A stretch of DNA of 45,463 nucleotides, from positions 1 through 45,463 of the forward strand of contig JAFWYA010000043.1 of the NCBI GenBank assembly GCA_017517815.1, written 5' to 3'. A program made the position numbers and the translations under genes. This document shows positions 36,141 to 43,820 of the stretch, one piece after another. The notes beneath the pieces were generated by a model. The model worked only from the letters and a program-made list of their open reading frames with translations, did not search any database and was not told the origin of the DNA. Positions within the stretch are counted from its first letter, which is position 1, and each line of letters opens with the position of its first letter. The stretch comes from Clostridia bacterium. Lineage in GTDB: Bacteria; Bacillota_A; Clostridia; Christensenellales; Aristaeellaceae.

Positions 36141-36166
36141 AAAAAGCCCCGCCGAAGCGGGGCTTT
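36141..36166. terminator. Terminator of the second MATE gene
   Basis: The arms AAAGCCCCGC (36143-36152) and GCGGGGCTTT (36157-36166) with a CGAA loop; on the minus strand they are followed by TTTTTT (with the AAAAA at 36141-36145). Confidence 0.85.
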
Positions 36167-36175
36167 CCAAACTTA

Positions 36176-37552
36176 TCAGGCTTCCAGCTTCTTCATCCAG
36201 TAACCCTTGCGGTAGCGGCGGTAGGCCAGCAGCAGCACCACGGCCTCCTCAAAGAAGGTGAAGGGGAACACATAGACGATGTTCCACTTGAACACGAAAC
36301 CGGTCAAAAACACCAGCGGCACGGCGATGCCCCACAGGCAGCCCACGTCGATGGTGGCGGCCACCTTGGTGTCGCCGCCGGCGCGCAGGATGCCGTTGAT
36401 GAGGTTGAAGCACACGGCCTTGATCACAAAGAAGACGGCCAGTGCCACCAGCATGCCCTTCAGGTCGTGGATGGCCTGATCGCTCATCTGTCCGTAGAGG
36501 CCCATCAGCGGGTTGATGAGGATGAGCATCACCGGCGTTACGATGGCCGACACCGCCACTGCAAACAGCAAAATCTTTTTGGACATTTCCTCAGCAGCCT
36601 CCGGACGGCCGGCGCCCAGCTCAATGCCAAGCAGAATGCCGCCCGCCGTGCCAAACGACACGCAGAACACCACCACGAACGCCTTAATGGTTTCATACAC
36701 ACTGGACGCAGCGGCAGCCGCCGTGCCCATGGTGGAGTAGACCCACGTCATCATCACGATACCCAGCGCCCAGCCCACGTCGTTAAACAGCACCGGGATG
36801 GTGATCTTGAGGTACTTCTTCACAAACGCACGCGAGGGCAGCAGCAGGTTGGACGCGCGCAGCGAGATGGGAGCCTTGCGCGCATTGGCGACCACCACCA
36901 TGTACAGGCACTCCAGCGCGGCGGAGATCAGCGTGGCGATGGCCGCGCCCTTCACGCCCATGGCCGGCAGGCCCAGCTTGCCAAAGATGAAGACATAGTT
37001 GAGGATGACGTTGCTCACCATGCCCACCACGCTGGCCGCCACCGGCAGCTTGGGCTGCTCGACGGACTTGAGCATGGCCGCCATCAGCGCAGCCACGCCC
37101 TGGAATACATAGCCCACGGCGATCCAGCGCAGGTAGATACAGCCTTCCTCAATGACGACCGGATCGGCGGAGAAGATCTGCATCACCCAGTGGGGTACAA
37201 ACAGCGCGATAAGTGCAAACGCCGCCGTAATGGGCACCACCAGCGCCATCGACAAACCCAGCGTGCGCTTGAGGCCGTCCTGGCTGCGGTCGCCCCAGAA
37301 CTGCGCGCCAAAGATGGACGCGCCGCTGGCAATGCCAGCCGTGAAGAATGACAGGATATAGGTAAGCCTGTTGGCCATGCCCACCGCCGCCACCGACACA
37401 TCGCCCAGCGTGGCGATCATCAGCGTATCGACGATCTGCAAAGACGATGACAGAATGCTGGCCAGCGCCATGGGCACCGCCAGATCGAGCATGCGCTTAA
37501 GGAACTCCCTGTCGCGAAGCATCGCAACAAAAGCCTTGAAAAACCGGGACAT
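36176..37552 (-). CDS. MATE-family efflux transporter (second copy)
   Basis: A 458-residue protein with twelve helices in two halves, e.g. DLAVPMALASILSSSLQIVDTLMIATLGD and the mirrored KYLKITIPVLFNDVGWALG. It is a different MATE subgroup from the one at 9268-10572 and shares little obvious sequence with it. The ATG has AAAAGGGG about 10 nt upstream. It has its own promoter and terminator. Likely exports drugs or metabolites by Na+ or H+ exchange. Confidence 0.85.
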   Translation of the reverse strand: MSRFFKAFVAMLRDREFLKRMLDLAVPMALASILSSSLQIVDTLMIATLGDVSVAAVGMANRLTYILSFFTAGIASGASIFGAQFWGDRSQDGLKRTLGLSMALVVPITAAFALIALFVPHWVMQIFSADPVVIEEGCIYLRWIAVGYVFQGVAALMAAMLKSVEQPKLPVAASVVGMVSNVILNYVFIFGKLGLPAMGVKGAAIATLISAALECLYMVVVANARKAPISLRASNLLLPSRAFVKKYLKITIPVLFNDVGWALGIVMMTWVYSTMGTAAAAASSVYETIKAFVVVFCVSFGTAGGILLGIELGAGRPEAAEEMSKKILLFAVAVSAIVTPVMLILINPLMGLYGQMSDQAIHDLKGMLVALAVFFVIKAVCFNLINGILRAGGDTKVAATIDVGCLWGIAVPLVFLTGFVFKWNIVYVFPFTFFEEAVVLLLAYRRYRKGYWMKKLEA

Positions 37553-37584
37553 TTTTCATTCGCCCCTTTTCGTGTTTTTTGTTC

Positions 37585-37613
37585 ATGATACCCTGCCCCG
37601 CATCCCCTGTCAA
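37585..37613 (-). promoter_or_regulatory. Promoter of the second MATE gene
   Basis: On the minus strand TTGACA (37608-37613), 17-nt spacer, TATCAT (37585-37590). Confidence 0.75.
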
Positions 37614-37781
37614 TAGGAAGAAAGGCCATGAAAACGGCCATTTTCCCCGCCTTTGCGTGCGCGTCTTATGCCGGAAAGTGTAACATTACGCCCGACGGAC
37701 ACTATTTTCCGCGAAAAGCCCCAGCCTGCGCGGTTTGTGTGCTATGATGCAGAAAACAAACCGCTTAGGAGGGAATACCCC

Positions 37782-38555
37782 GTGACCAGTACCCGTATTT
37801 TGATCGTAGACGACCACGGCAGCCTGCGCAAAAGCATGGCCGACTACCTGCGCCGTCAGGAAGGCGTGGAGGAAGTACGTGAGGCCGCCAACGGCGTGGA
37901 AGCGCTCAAGGCTCTGCACGAAGGCCGTTTTGATATCCTGGTGACCGACATCGTGATGCCCATGATGGACGGCTACATGCTATTGGAGGAGATCCGCCGC
38001 CAGCAGATCGTGCCCCAGCCCCGCATCATCGTGGCCAGCGCCCTTGGCCGCGACGACTTCATCACCCGCGCCATCGAACTGGGCGCCCAGTTCTACATGG
38101 TAAAGCCCTTCGAACCCGAGCACCTGCTGGGCCACATCCGCGAACTGGCCGACGGCACCGGCGGCCTGCTGCCCATGGCCCGCACGCCCGCGCCCGTGCA
38201 CGTGCAAAGCCTGGACGAACGACTGGGCAGCCTGTTTTTGACCATCGGCATCCCGGCGCACATCAAGGGGTACCAGTATTTGAGGCACGGCATCAAGCTG
38301 GTGATCGAGCAGCCGGACATGATTAACCGCATCACCAAGGAGCTGTACCCAACGATTGCCAAGCATTTCGGAACGAGTGCAAGTAAGGTGGAACGGGCCA
38401 TCCGGCATGCCATTGAGGTGGCGTGGAACAGGGGCAGGGTAGAGACCTTGAATCGCGCCTTCGGGTGCAGGGTGTGCACGCCGGAGGATAAGCCGACCAA
38501 TGGGGAGTTTATCGCGATGCTGGCGGATAAACTGTCGCTGGAGAGGAGCGCGTGA
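37782..38555 (+). CDS. spo0A: Sporulation master regulator Spo0A
   Basis: A 257-residue response regulator: receiver domain with Asp10-Asp11, phospho-acceptor Asp56 (LVTDIVMP) and Lys (YMVKPFEP), a linker, and the Spo0A DNA-binding domain, which is highly conserved (IGIPAHIKGYQYLRHGIK, ASKVERAIRHAIEVAW, PTNGEFIAMLADKLSLE). Length agrees with Spo0A. The start is GTG at 37782, 8 nt after AGGAGGG (37767-37773); the frame continues upstream without a good start. When phosphorylated it controls entry into sporulation. Upstream, TATGAT (37743-37748) could be a -10, but no convincing -35 or sigma-H element was seen. Confidence 0.95.
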   Translation: MTSTRILIVDDHGSLRKSMADYLRRQEGVEEVREAANGVEALKALHEGRFDILVTDIVMPMMDGYMLLEEIRRQQIVPQPRIIVASALGRDDFITRAIELGAQFYMVKPFEPEHLLGHIRELADGTGGLLPMARTPAPVHVQSLDERLGSLFLTIGIPAHIKGYQYLRHGIKLVIEQPDMINRITKELYPTIAKHFGTSASKVERAIRHAIEVAWNRGRVETLNRAFGCRVCTPEDKPTNGEFIAMLADKLSLERSA

Positions 38556-38556
38556 G

Positions 38557-38579
38557 AAAGCCTTATGTCATAAGGTTTT
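38557..38579 (+). terminator. Probable terminator of spo0A
   Basis: CCTTAT-GTC-ATAAGG (38561-38575) lies just past the stop, preceded by AAAG and followed by TTTT, which lengthen the stem. Modest strength. Confidence 0.55.
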
Positions 38580-38751
38580 GCTGAAAATGCCATGGCGATA
38601 AACATTCGAAAATAGGGATGGCAGCGGACAAAAATATGTCGTAAACGCCATAAACTACGGCCAAATAACACAATCAACATCTGGTATTTATCGGCTGACT
38701 TCCAAGCCATATCTGACAGATTGCTGTCAAAGAAAGGATGTTGATTTTACA

Positions 38752-39747
38752 GTGGGTTTTCATCATTCCATTGCTCTGTTCATGGATTACTGCCAGAGCA
38801 AACAGCTCAGACCAAAGACCATGGCCAGCTACGAGCAGACGCTGAAGCTCTTCGCCCGGTGGATGGAGGAAGAGAAGCGCATCGCACGCGCCGAGGATGT
38901 GACCGAACAGCATGTGCGCGAGTACATCATCGATCTGCAGAAGCGGGGCAAGTATACCTTCTGCTTCGATGACCGGTCCATGAAGCTCAACCGTCCCACC
39001 CACCGGCGTGACTACCGGCAGGCGATCAGTAACATCACTATCAACAACTACCTGAGTAACATGAAGGTGTTCTTCGCCTGGATGGTGGACACGGACTGCA
39101 TTGTGCTGTCGCCGATGAAGAAGATCCATCTGCTTCCGCAGGAGCGCAAACCGAAAGAGTATCTGGAGGATGACGAAGTCAAAGCCCTGCTGCGCGCCAT
39201 GGACCGTTCCTACTTTCCGGAATACCGCGACCTGATCGTGATGATGATCATGCTCGACGCCGGGACAAGGCTGGGTGAGACCCTCAGCGCGACGGTGGAG
39301 CAGTTGAATGTGGCCGAGAAGAGTCTGCATCTGCCCGCGAACAAGACCAAGGGCAGACGGGATAGAACGGTGTTTTTCTCCGCGAAGACTGCCAAGGAGT
39401 TGCGCCGATGGCTTCAGTACAAGGACAGGTATTGTGATTCGAGGTTCCTGTTCCCGGTCAAGCATTCCGGGTGTCCGTTAACGGTGGAGAGCTTCGAAAC
39501 GAACTTCTCACATTATGTGAAGAGGAGCGGAATCAAGAAGCATGTGTCGCCGCATACGCTCAGGAACAACTTTGCCAAGCGGTGTCTGATGGCCGGGATG
39601 GACATCTATACGCTGAGTAAAATATTGGGCCATTCCAGCGTGACGATTACCGAGCAGGCGTATCTGGATGTGACGGATGCGGATATCAAGAAGCGGTACA
39701 GCAAGTTCAGCCCTGTGGAGAATATCTATTATGGGGAACGGGATTGA
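38752..39747 (+). CDS. Tyrosine recombinase / phage-type integrase
   Basis: A 331-residue tyrosine recombinase. The N-terminal SAM-like core-binding domain (MDYCQSKQLRPKTMASYEQTLK) is followed by a catalytic domain with Arg173 (GTRLGE), Lys198 or Lys200 (NKTKGRRD), His268 and Arg271 (SPHTLR), His294 (LGHSS) and Tyr304 (EQAYLDV), so the active site is complete. The start is GTG at 38752 with AAAGGA about 13 nt upstream; ATG at 38782 is an alternative. It is single, not followed by an excisionase, and lies between spo0A and an accessory block. The 170 bp upstream (38580-38751) has no gene and no clear attachment site. Confidence 0.85.
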   Translation: MGFHHSIALFMDYCQSKQLRPKTMASYEQTLKLFARWMEEEKRIARAEDVTEQHVREYIIDLQKRGKYTFCFDDRSMKLNRPTHRRDYRQAISNITINNYLSNMKVFFAWMVDTDCIVLSPMKKIHLLPQERKPKEYLEDDEVKALLRAMDRSYFPEYRDLIVMMIMLDAGTRLGETLSATVEQLNVAEKSLHLPANKTKGRRDRTVFFSAKTAKELRRWLQYKDRYCDSRFLFPVKHSGCPLTVESFETNFSHYVKRSGIKKHVSPHTLRNNFAKRCLMAGMDIYTLSKILGHSSVTITEQAYLDVTDADIKKRYSKFSPVENIYYGERD

Positions 39748-39767
39748 GGATGGATAATTGAATATGG

Positions 39768-39801
39768 AAGAAGTGAGCTCAGATTGAGCTCACTTCTTGT
39801 T
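39768..39801. terminator. Terminator between recombinase and KAP NTPase genes
   Basis: The 14-bp arms AAGAAGTGAGCTCA (39768-39781) and TGAGCTCACTTCTT (39785-39798). It is T-rich on the right and serves the recombinase gene. Confidence 0.75.
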
Positions 39802-39805
39802 ATGT

Positions 39806-39868
39806 TTGAGGTTGGATTGATACTGGTTTGAGATAGGATTGATGTGTGGTTGAAACGTGATTTGAACA
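39806..39868. repeat. Imperfect tandem repeat, about 22-bp period
   Basis: Three degenerate units starting TTGAGGTTGGATTGAT, TTGAGATAGGATTGAT and TTGAAACGTGATTTGA lie between the recombinase terminator and the 3' end of the KAP gene. They could be recombinase arm-type sites or a relic; no function can be shown. Confidence 0.4.
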
Positions 39869-39872
39869 AGTT

Positions 39873-41399
39873 TTATATAATGATAGGTATTCCTGTTATG
39901 TTACTCTCCTTAGTTGTTTTTTGTTCGGAATAAAAATTATACATTTCTAATTTTTGATGAACATACTCACCACAGGTCAAGTATTTGGACTTATTATTAA
40001 AGAGCTCTTTGGCATCTTGGTAAAAAATGATGCCGTATGCATGAGAATAGTGAACGTCAAAATATGCGAAATGGTTTGTCCTTTGCCTCAATTCATCTTT
40101 TTGTCGATATTTAATTTCGTGGTTGGTATCCGAATAAGGGAAAATATAGAAATCGGCTGTTTTATTAAGTCGATCAGCGCACACGTGAGTAACATGGATC
40201 CCATTTATATCATCGCAATATTCAATGACTTTTCGTTCCAGCATAGAGGTAATCGCTGTCTTTAAATCGCTTGTCACAATAGTTTCCAACCATTCTCTTT
40301 CTTCGCGACTATCTCTTATTTCAGCCATACCAATTGCTTTATCAAAATAGTCACGCTTTTTATATTTTAGCGCAAGCATATAGAAATATAAGACAAACGC
40401 ACTGGGATTATCATATTTTTTCAATTCCTGCTTTGCAAACATTTCAAATGTAGACAGAATACGGTCAATATCTCTGTAAGAAAAATCGAAGAACATTTCT
40501 TTGTTTTCAAGTTCCTTCTCGATAACTTCAGCAAAGCGTGTTTCAAGAATGCTATCTAGTTTATTACGTATATATTTGGTTTTTGGAATTTTGGGCATAA
40601 CACTGATATAGTCGAAAAAACGAAGAAGATAACCTTCTGCATCTATTCCGTTTCCATATAGCTTCTCAACCGTCTTGCAAAGTTGTTTTACATCAACTGC
40701 ATAAAGAAACACAACATTACTTGATGACAAGAGATGCTTTGCAACCTCCAATGTTCTGATAGCATAATCCGGTCTGCAACGATCCAATTCATCGATAATT
40801 ACAACCAACCGCGCATTATCTCCATAAGTTGTTGCTGCTTGATGCATAGCCATTTGCAATCCCATTAAAGCAGCTTGGTATTGTTTTAGATTCTTGGCTT
40901 CTTCCAATCCTACACTCACTTGGCCGCCAGCCTCAAAGCACTGAATGATCGCAGGCACTGCTTTAAATTGGGGCGGCAAGTCGTCAATAATGCTAGTCCA
41001 ATCAAATTTGGCTAAGTTTTTGACACCCGTCAGGACCTTGCTCATCAAGCTTTTCGCTGCCACGAACTTTTTTTCGTCAGCCAGAGCAGAGGACTGCATA
41101 ATCTGTTCAACCACAGGTACCAATGGTTCATTGAAATAATCATACTTCCACGCATCGTATCTTACAGCAACAAGCGGACAAGGAATTTGAGTCGAAGCAT
41201 ACTCCCTATTGATTTTTTGCTCCAGCATCTTTAAAAACCATGTCTTCCCGCTTCCATACGGAGCATCAATGGCAATAGTATAGCTTCCTTCATCACTTTT
41301 TCCTATCTTTATGGCCTCTATCAAAAAATCAGCATATTTTTCACGACCCAAAGCATCATTTCCTTGGAATGTCAGTTCATCTATTGATGCATTATTCAT
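39873..41399 (-). CDS. KAP-family P-loop NTPase
   Basis: A 508-residue protein of the KAP NTPase family: Walker A APYGSGKT (Lys52), the KAP-typical RYDAWKYD after it, and Walker B VVIIDELDRCRPDYAI near residues 198-212. The usual membrane helices inserted between Walker A and B are not apparent. The C-terminal half (about 300-508) is unrecognised, with a Tyr/Asn-rich end. The gene is clearly richer in A+T than its neighbours, suggesting transfer. KAP proteins include PifA of plasmid F, which excludes phage T7, so a phage-defence role is possible but unproven. The ATG has AAGGAG 9 nt upstream. It follows the WYL gene by 64 nt on the same strand and may share its transcript. Confidence 0.85.
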   Translation of the reverse strand: MNNASIDELTFQGNDALGREKYADFLIEAIKIGKSDEGSYTIAIDAPYGSGKTWFLKMLEQKINREYASTQIPCPLVAVRYDAWKYDYFNEPLVPVVEQIMQSSALADEKKFVAAKSLMSKVLTGVKNLAKFDWTSIIDDLPPQFKAVPAIIQCFEAGGQVSVGLEEAKNLKQYQAALMGLQMAMHQAATTYGDNARLVVIIDELDRCRPDYAIRTLEVAKHLLSSSNVVFLYAVDVKQLCKTVEKLYGNGIDAEGYLLRFFDYISVMPKIPKTKYIRNKLDSILETRFAEVIEKELENKEMFFDFSYRDIDRILSTFEMFAKQELKKYDNPSAFVLYFYMLALKYKKRDYFDKAIGMAEIRDSREEREWLETIVTSDLKTAITSMLERKVIEYCDDINGIHVTHVCADRLNKTADFYIFPYSDTNHEIKYRQKDELRQRTNHFAYFDVHYSHAYGIIFYQDAKELFNNKSKYLTCGEYVHQKLEMYNFYSEQKTTKESNITGIPIII

Positions 41400-41463
41400 A
41401 TTTGAATTCTCCTTCTGTATTTAACGAAAAGCTTGTTAGCAAAATAAAATATTTGCCGATAAA

Positions 41464-42615
41464 TTACTGGTAAAGCTTATATAGTTTTTCCAAATACCCC
41501 TTAAACTCCTCCGCCGCATCCTTCCCATCATCCATCGGGCACTCCCCAACCAGCTTTACCTGTTCGCCAAATCCGGCAAGCCATCCAAAAAACTGATTGC
41601 TGACCTCGACCTTGGCAGTTACGATGAAATGCTTTTTATCAGCGGTTTTGTACGAAGCTTCCTTTGTGCCGAAGCGCTCCACCATCGTATCAAGCAGTTT
41701 GTTCTCGCACTGCAGATTGACCTTTGCAGGAATGCCGGAGAACATATTGAACGCTCTGCGCGGTTTTGATTTGATGCGGAGCTTCTTGAATTCCATTTCG
41801 CACTCGCGTTCTTCTCCAGTCAGGCGAACATCCTTCATGCGGTCAACACGATAGGTATAGTGCTTCTTGCTGTGGCCATCGATAACCAGCAGATAGTAGT
41901 TGCCCTCGCTGATCAGGATCTGGAACGGGTTGACAACATAAGTCTGGCCTTTGCGGCGTTCCACCGTGTGTTCCAGATCGTTGATGGAGTGCTTGAGGTA
42001 TTTGAAGGAGATTTTCTCAGGCGTGTGCGGTCGTCCATCCAGCATGGTGCTCATGGCTTCATTAATGCGTGTGAGATTGAAAAGCACCTGGCGGTTGTTT
42101 GTCTTAACGCGGTCAACCAGAAGGGCGTTGTGCCGGATGCTGTTTGCCTGAGAATCACTGACATAACAGCAGACGATATCCATCAGATCACGCGAGTCTT
42201 TCTCTGTGACAAACTTGGCAGAGTAAACACACTCCGCCAGAAGGCGGATATCATCAAACGTATACTTCCTCTGGGCAACATAGAAGCCTTTCATCCGGTG
42301 ATCATACACAACGGTTTTCAGGCTGTCGTCATCGTCCTCCAGCATTTCTTTCGCTTGTTCCAGCGTACATCCCTGATCCAGCATCAGCGATATCAGATTG
42401 ATTTCGTCGATATCGCGGTAGATGGAACGGCGTTCTGCAGAGATGCCGTAAGTATTCTGTATATGGGCCGCGATCTCGAAGCCGGATGCAGCATGATTTT
42501 CATCGGTGTTTTTCAGCAGATACTGCAGCACAAGATAGGACTTCAGTTTGTGGTTGAACTTTTTCCCCCGTTTGTCTTCAAACTCGTCTTCAATTTGATT
42601 CATATGTTTAGCCAT
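41464..42615 (-). CDS. WYL-domain transcriptional regulator
   Basis: A 383-residue protein: an N-terminal helix-turn-helix region (KLKSYLVLQYLLKNTDENHAASGFEIAAHI, ...SAERRSIYRDIDEINL, in two stretches), a middle helical part, and a WYL domain (residues about 210-290: RRKGQTYVVNPFQILISEGNYYLLVIDG...YTYRVDRM) followed by a C-terminal extension. WYL proteins sense ligands, often nucleic-acid-related, and control stress, defence or RNA-repair genes. The ATG at 42613-42615 has GGAG 7 nt upstream. It is transcribed divergently from the RlaP-RtcB operon and is its probable regulator. Confidence 0.85.
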   Translation of the reverse strand: MAKHMNQIEDEFEDKRGKKFNHKLKSYLVLQYLLKNTDENHAASGFEIAAHIQNTYGISAERRSIYRDIDEINLISLMLDQGCTLEQAKEMLEDDDDSLKTVVYDHRMKGFYVAQRKYTFDDIRLLAECVYSAKFVTEKDSRDLMDIVCCYVSDSQANSIRHNALLVDRVKTNNRQVLFNLTRINEAMSTMLDGRPHTPEKISFKYLKHSINDLEHTVERRKGQTYVVNPFQILISEGNYYLLVIDGHSKKHYTYRVDRMKDVRLTGEERECEMEFKKLRIKSKPRRAFNMFSGIPAKVNLQCENKLLDTMVERFGTKEASYKTADKKHFIVTAKVEVSNQFFGWLAGFGEQVKLVGECPMDDGKDAAEEFKGYLEKLYKLYQ

Positions 42616-42639
42616 ATGTTTTCTCCAAAAGTTCAAATG

Positions 42640-42669
42640 ATTATAAGATCAGAGTTTCTCTCAAAGCAA
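42640..42669 (-). promoter_or_regulatory. Promoter of the WYL regulator gene
   Basis: On the minus strand TTGCTT (42664-42669), 18-nt spacer, TATAAT (42640-42645), about 25 nt before the ATG. Confidence 0.6.
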
Positions 42670-42750
42670 GGCTCTATAAGTATAACATACAACCACATCA
42701 GATAACCACATGTTTGGATCGGGCAACTGCCGTATAACATTCCGAAAAAT

Positions 42751-42765
42751 TATACCACCGGTATA
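42751..42765. promoter_or_regulatory. Palindrome upstream of the RNA-repair promoter, candidate operator
   Basis: TATACC-ACC-GGTATA, a perfect inverted repeat of 6-bp arms ending one base before the -35 box. Its position suits an activator or repressor; the divergent WYL protein is the natural candidate. Confidence 0.55.
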
Positions 42766-42766
42766 G

Positions 42767-42795
42767 TTGCATCCTGATTTTTCCTGTGTTATGAT
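42767..42795 (+). promoter_or_regulatory. Promoter of the leader ORF-rlaP-rtcB operon
   Basis: TTGCAT (42767-42772), 17-nt spacer, TATGAT (42790-42795). Transcription should begin near 42802, about 40 nt before the leader ORF. Confidence 0.75.
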
Positions 42796-42840
42796 GCAGG
42801 TGACCGTAAAAGGTCTATCAAATGAAAGGAGAGAACCAGT

Positions 42841-42966
42841 ATGTCGATGTGGCCGCAGTCTATCCGTACCAATAACACAAACTTTCCGTCCTGCGAACGA
42901 CAGGATATTCTTTGCGTACGCCCGAAACAGGCCAATTGGATATCGGTAGAAGGTTCTTTCAGATAA
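42841..42966 (+). CDS. 41-codon leader ORF upstream of rlaP
   Basis: ATG at 42841 is preceded by AAAGGAGAG (AGGAG 42827-42831, 9-nt spacing), as good a site as those of the large genes here. It encodes 41 residues beginning MSMWPQSIRTNNTNFPSC, with no recognisable domain. It ends 21 nt before an intrinsic terminator and 80 nt before rlaP. It could be a leader peptide whose translation controls read-through, a small functional protein, or part of a small RNA. An Asn/Thr run (TNNTN) at codons 10-14 is the only compositional peculiarity. Confidence 0.5.
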   Translation: MSMWPQSIRTNNTNFPSCERQDILCVRPKQANWISVEGSFR

Positions 42967-42986
42967 AGCCGGAAAACCGAGCGATG

Positions 42987-43022
42987 AATCCACTTGTCCG
43001 TTGCGGGCAGGTGGATTTTTTT
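42987..43022 (+). terminator. Intrinsic terminator between leader ORF and rlaP (candidate attenuator)
   Basis: Left arm AATCCACTTGTCC (42987-42999), loop GTTGC, right arm GGGCAGGTGGATT (43005-43017). All 13 positions pair (two G-U), followed by a run of seven T (43016-43022). It lies inside the operon, ahead of rlaP, so read-through must be controlled or partial. Confidence 0.85.
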
Positions 43023-43046
43023 GTATGCCAACAGGAGGTGAACCCC

Positions 43047-43805
43047 ATGAAAGAACTCATCCTTACCAAACTCAAAGAGATCAAACAGAAGGAAAACGTG
43101 CGCATCCTGCACGCCGTGGAGAGCGGGAGCCGGGCATGGGGTTTCGCCTCCCCGGACAGCGACTATGACGTACGGTTCATCTATGTGCGCAGGCCCGAGG
43201 ACTATTTGAAACTGGAGCGCACGCGTGACGTCATCGAATGGCAGCTTGATGAAACGCTTGATATCAACGGCTGGGATCTGCAGAAAATGCTCCGGCTGCT
43301 GCATAAGTCCAACCCGACAGTCTTTGAGTGGAACGCATCCCCGGTGGTGTATTCCACCACGCCGGAATGGGCGGCGCTGCAGCCGGTCATCAGTGCATGC
43401 TTTCTCAGCAAACCCGGGCTGTATCACTACCTGAGCATGGCCAAAAGCAACTATCGCGAATATCTGCGCGGCGATACCGTCCGGCTGAAGAAATACTTTT
43501 ATGTGCTGCGGCCTCTTCTGGCCTGCCGGTGGATCCTCGCCAACAGCACACCTCCGCCTGTGGCGTTCCGTGCGCTGATGGACGCCTGTCTGCCCGCAGA
43601 ACTGACCGATGCGGTCGAACGGCTGTTGATGCTGAAGATGAATTGCCCGGAAATCTCAGAAGGCCCAAAGGTGGATGCGCTGAATGCATTCATCGAGCGA
43701 AGCCTTTCGGACATGACGGACAAAATCCAGCGCCTGCCAAGCAGCGCTCCTGCAGCCTGGGACGCTTTGAACCGAACCTTTTATGACATACTGAATGCAC
43801 AATGA
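43047..43805 (+). CDS. RlaP-family nucleotidyltransferase (RNA repair, DNA polymerase beta superfamily)
   Basis: A 252-residue protein. The N-terminal nucleotidyltransferase fold shows G27-S-R-A-W-G-F and S-D39-Y-D41-V-R, the GS...DxD active site, followed by IEWQLDETLDINGWDLQKMLRLL and a helical C-terminal region (RLKKYFYVLRPLLACRWI). This is the pattern of RlaP (formerly a domain of unknown function), found with RNA ligases in RNA-repair gene sets. It probably adds nucleotides to damaged RNA ends or prepares them for ligation. The ATG at 43047 has AGGAGGTG 6 nt upstream. RtcB follows after 15 nt. Confidence 0.85.
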   Translation: MKELILTKLKEIKQKENVRILHAVESGSRAWGFASPDSDYDVRFIYVRRPEDYLKLERTRDVIEWQLDETLDINGWDLQKMLRLLHKSNPTVFEWNASPVVYSTTPEWAALQPVISACFLSKPGLYHYLSMAKSNYREYLRGDTVRLKKYFYVLRPLLACRWILANSTPPPVAFRALMDACLPAELTDAVERLLMLKMNCPEISEGPKVDALNAFIERSLSDMTDKIQRLPSSAPAAWDALNRTFYDILNAQ

Positions 43806-43820
43806 TTTTTGGAGGACCCC

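Noticed and set aside
37700..37781. Sigma-H promoter and Spo0A boxes before spo0A
   Set aside because: No acceptable sigma-H -35/-10 pair or TTTGTCGAA-type box was found; only an isolated TATGAT.
38580..38751. Attachment site or tRNA remnant before the recombinase
   Set aside because: Only short, weak inverted similarities (ATGGCG/CGCCAT) were seen; no tRNA-like fold or long direct repeat.
39954..40265. Plus-strand ORF of 103 codons opposite the KAP gene
   Set aside because: It lies within the KAP coding frame on the other strand, whose Walker motifs are clear; no ribosome binding site.
41860..42705. 281-codon plus-strand frame opposite the WYL gene
   Set aside because: An antisense shadow; the minus-strand frame has the HTH and WYL motifs and a start with ribosome binding site.
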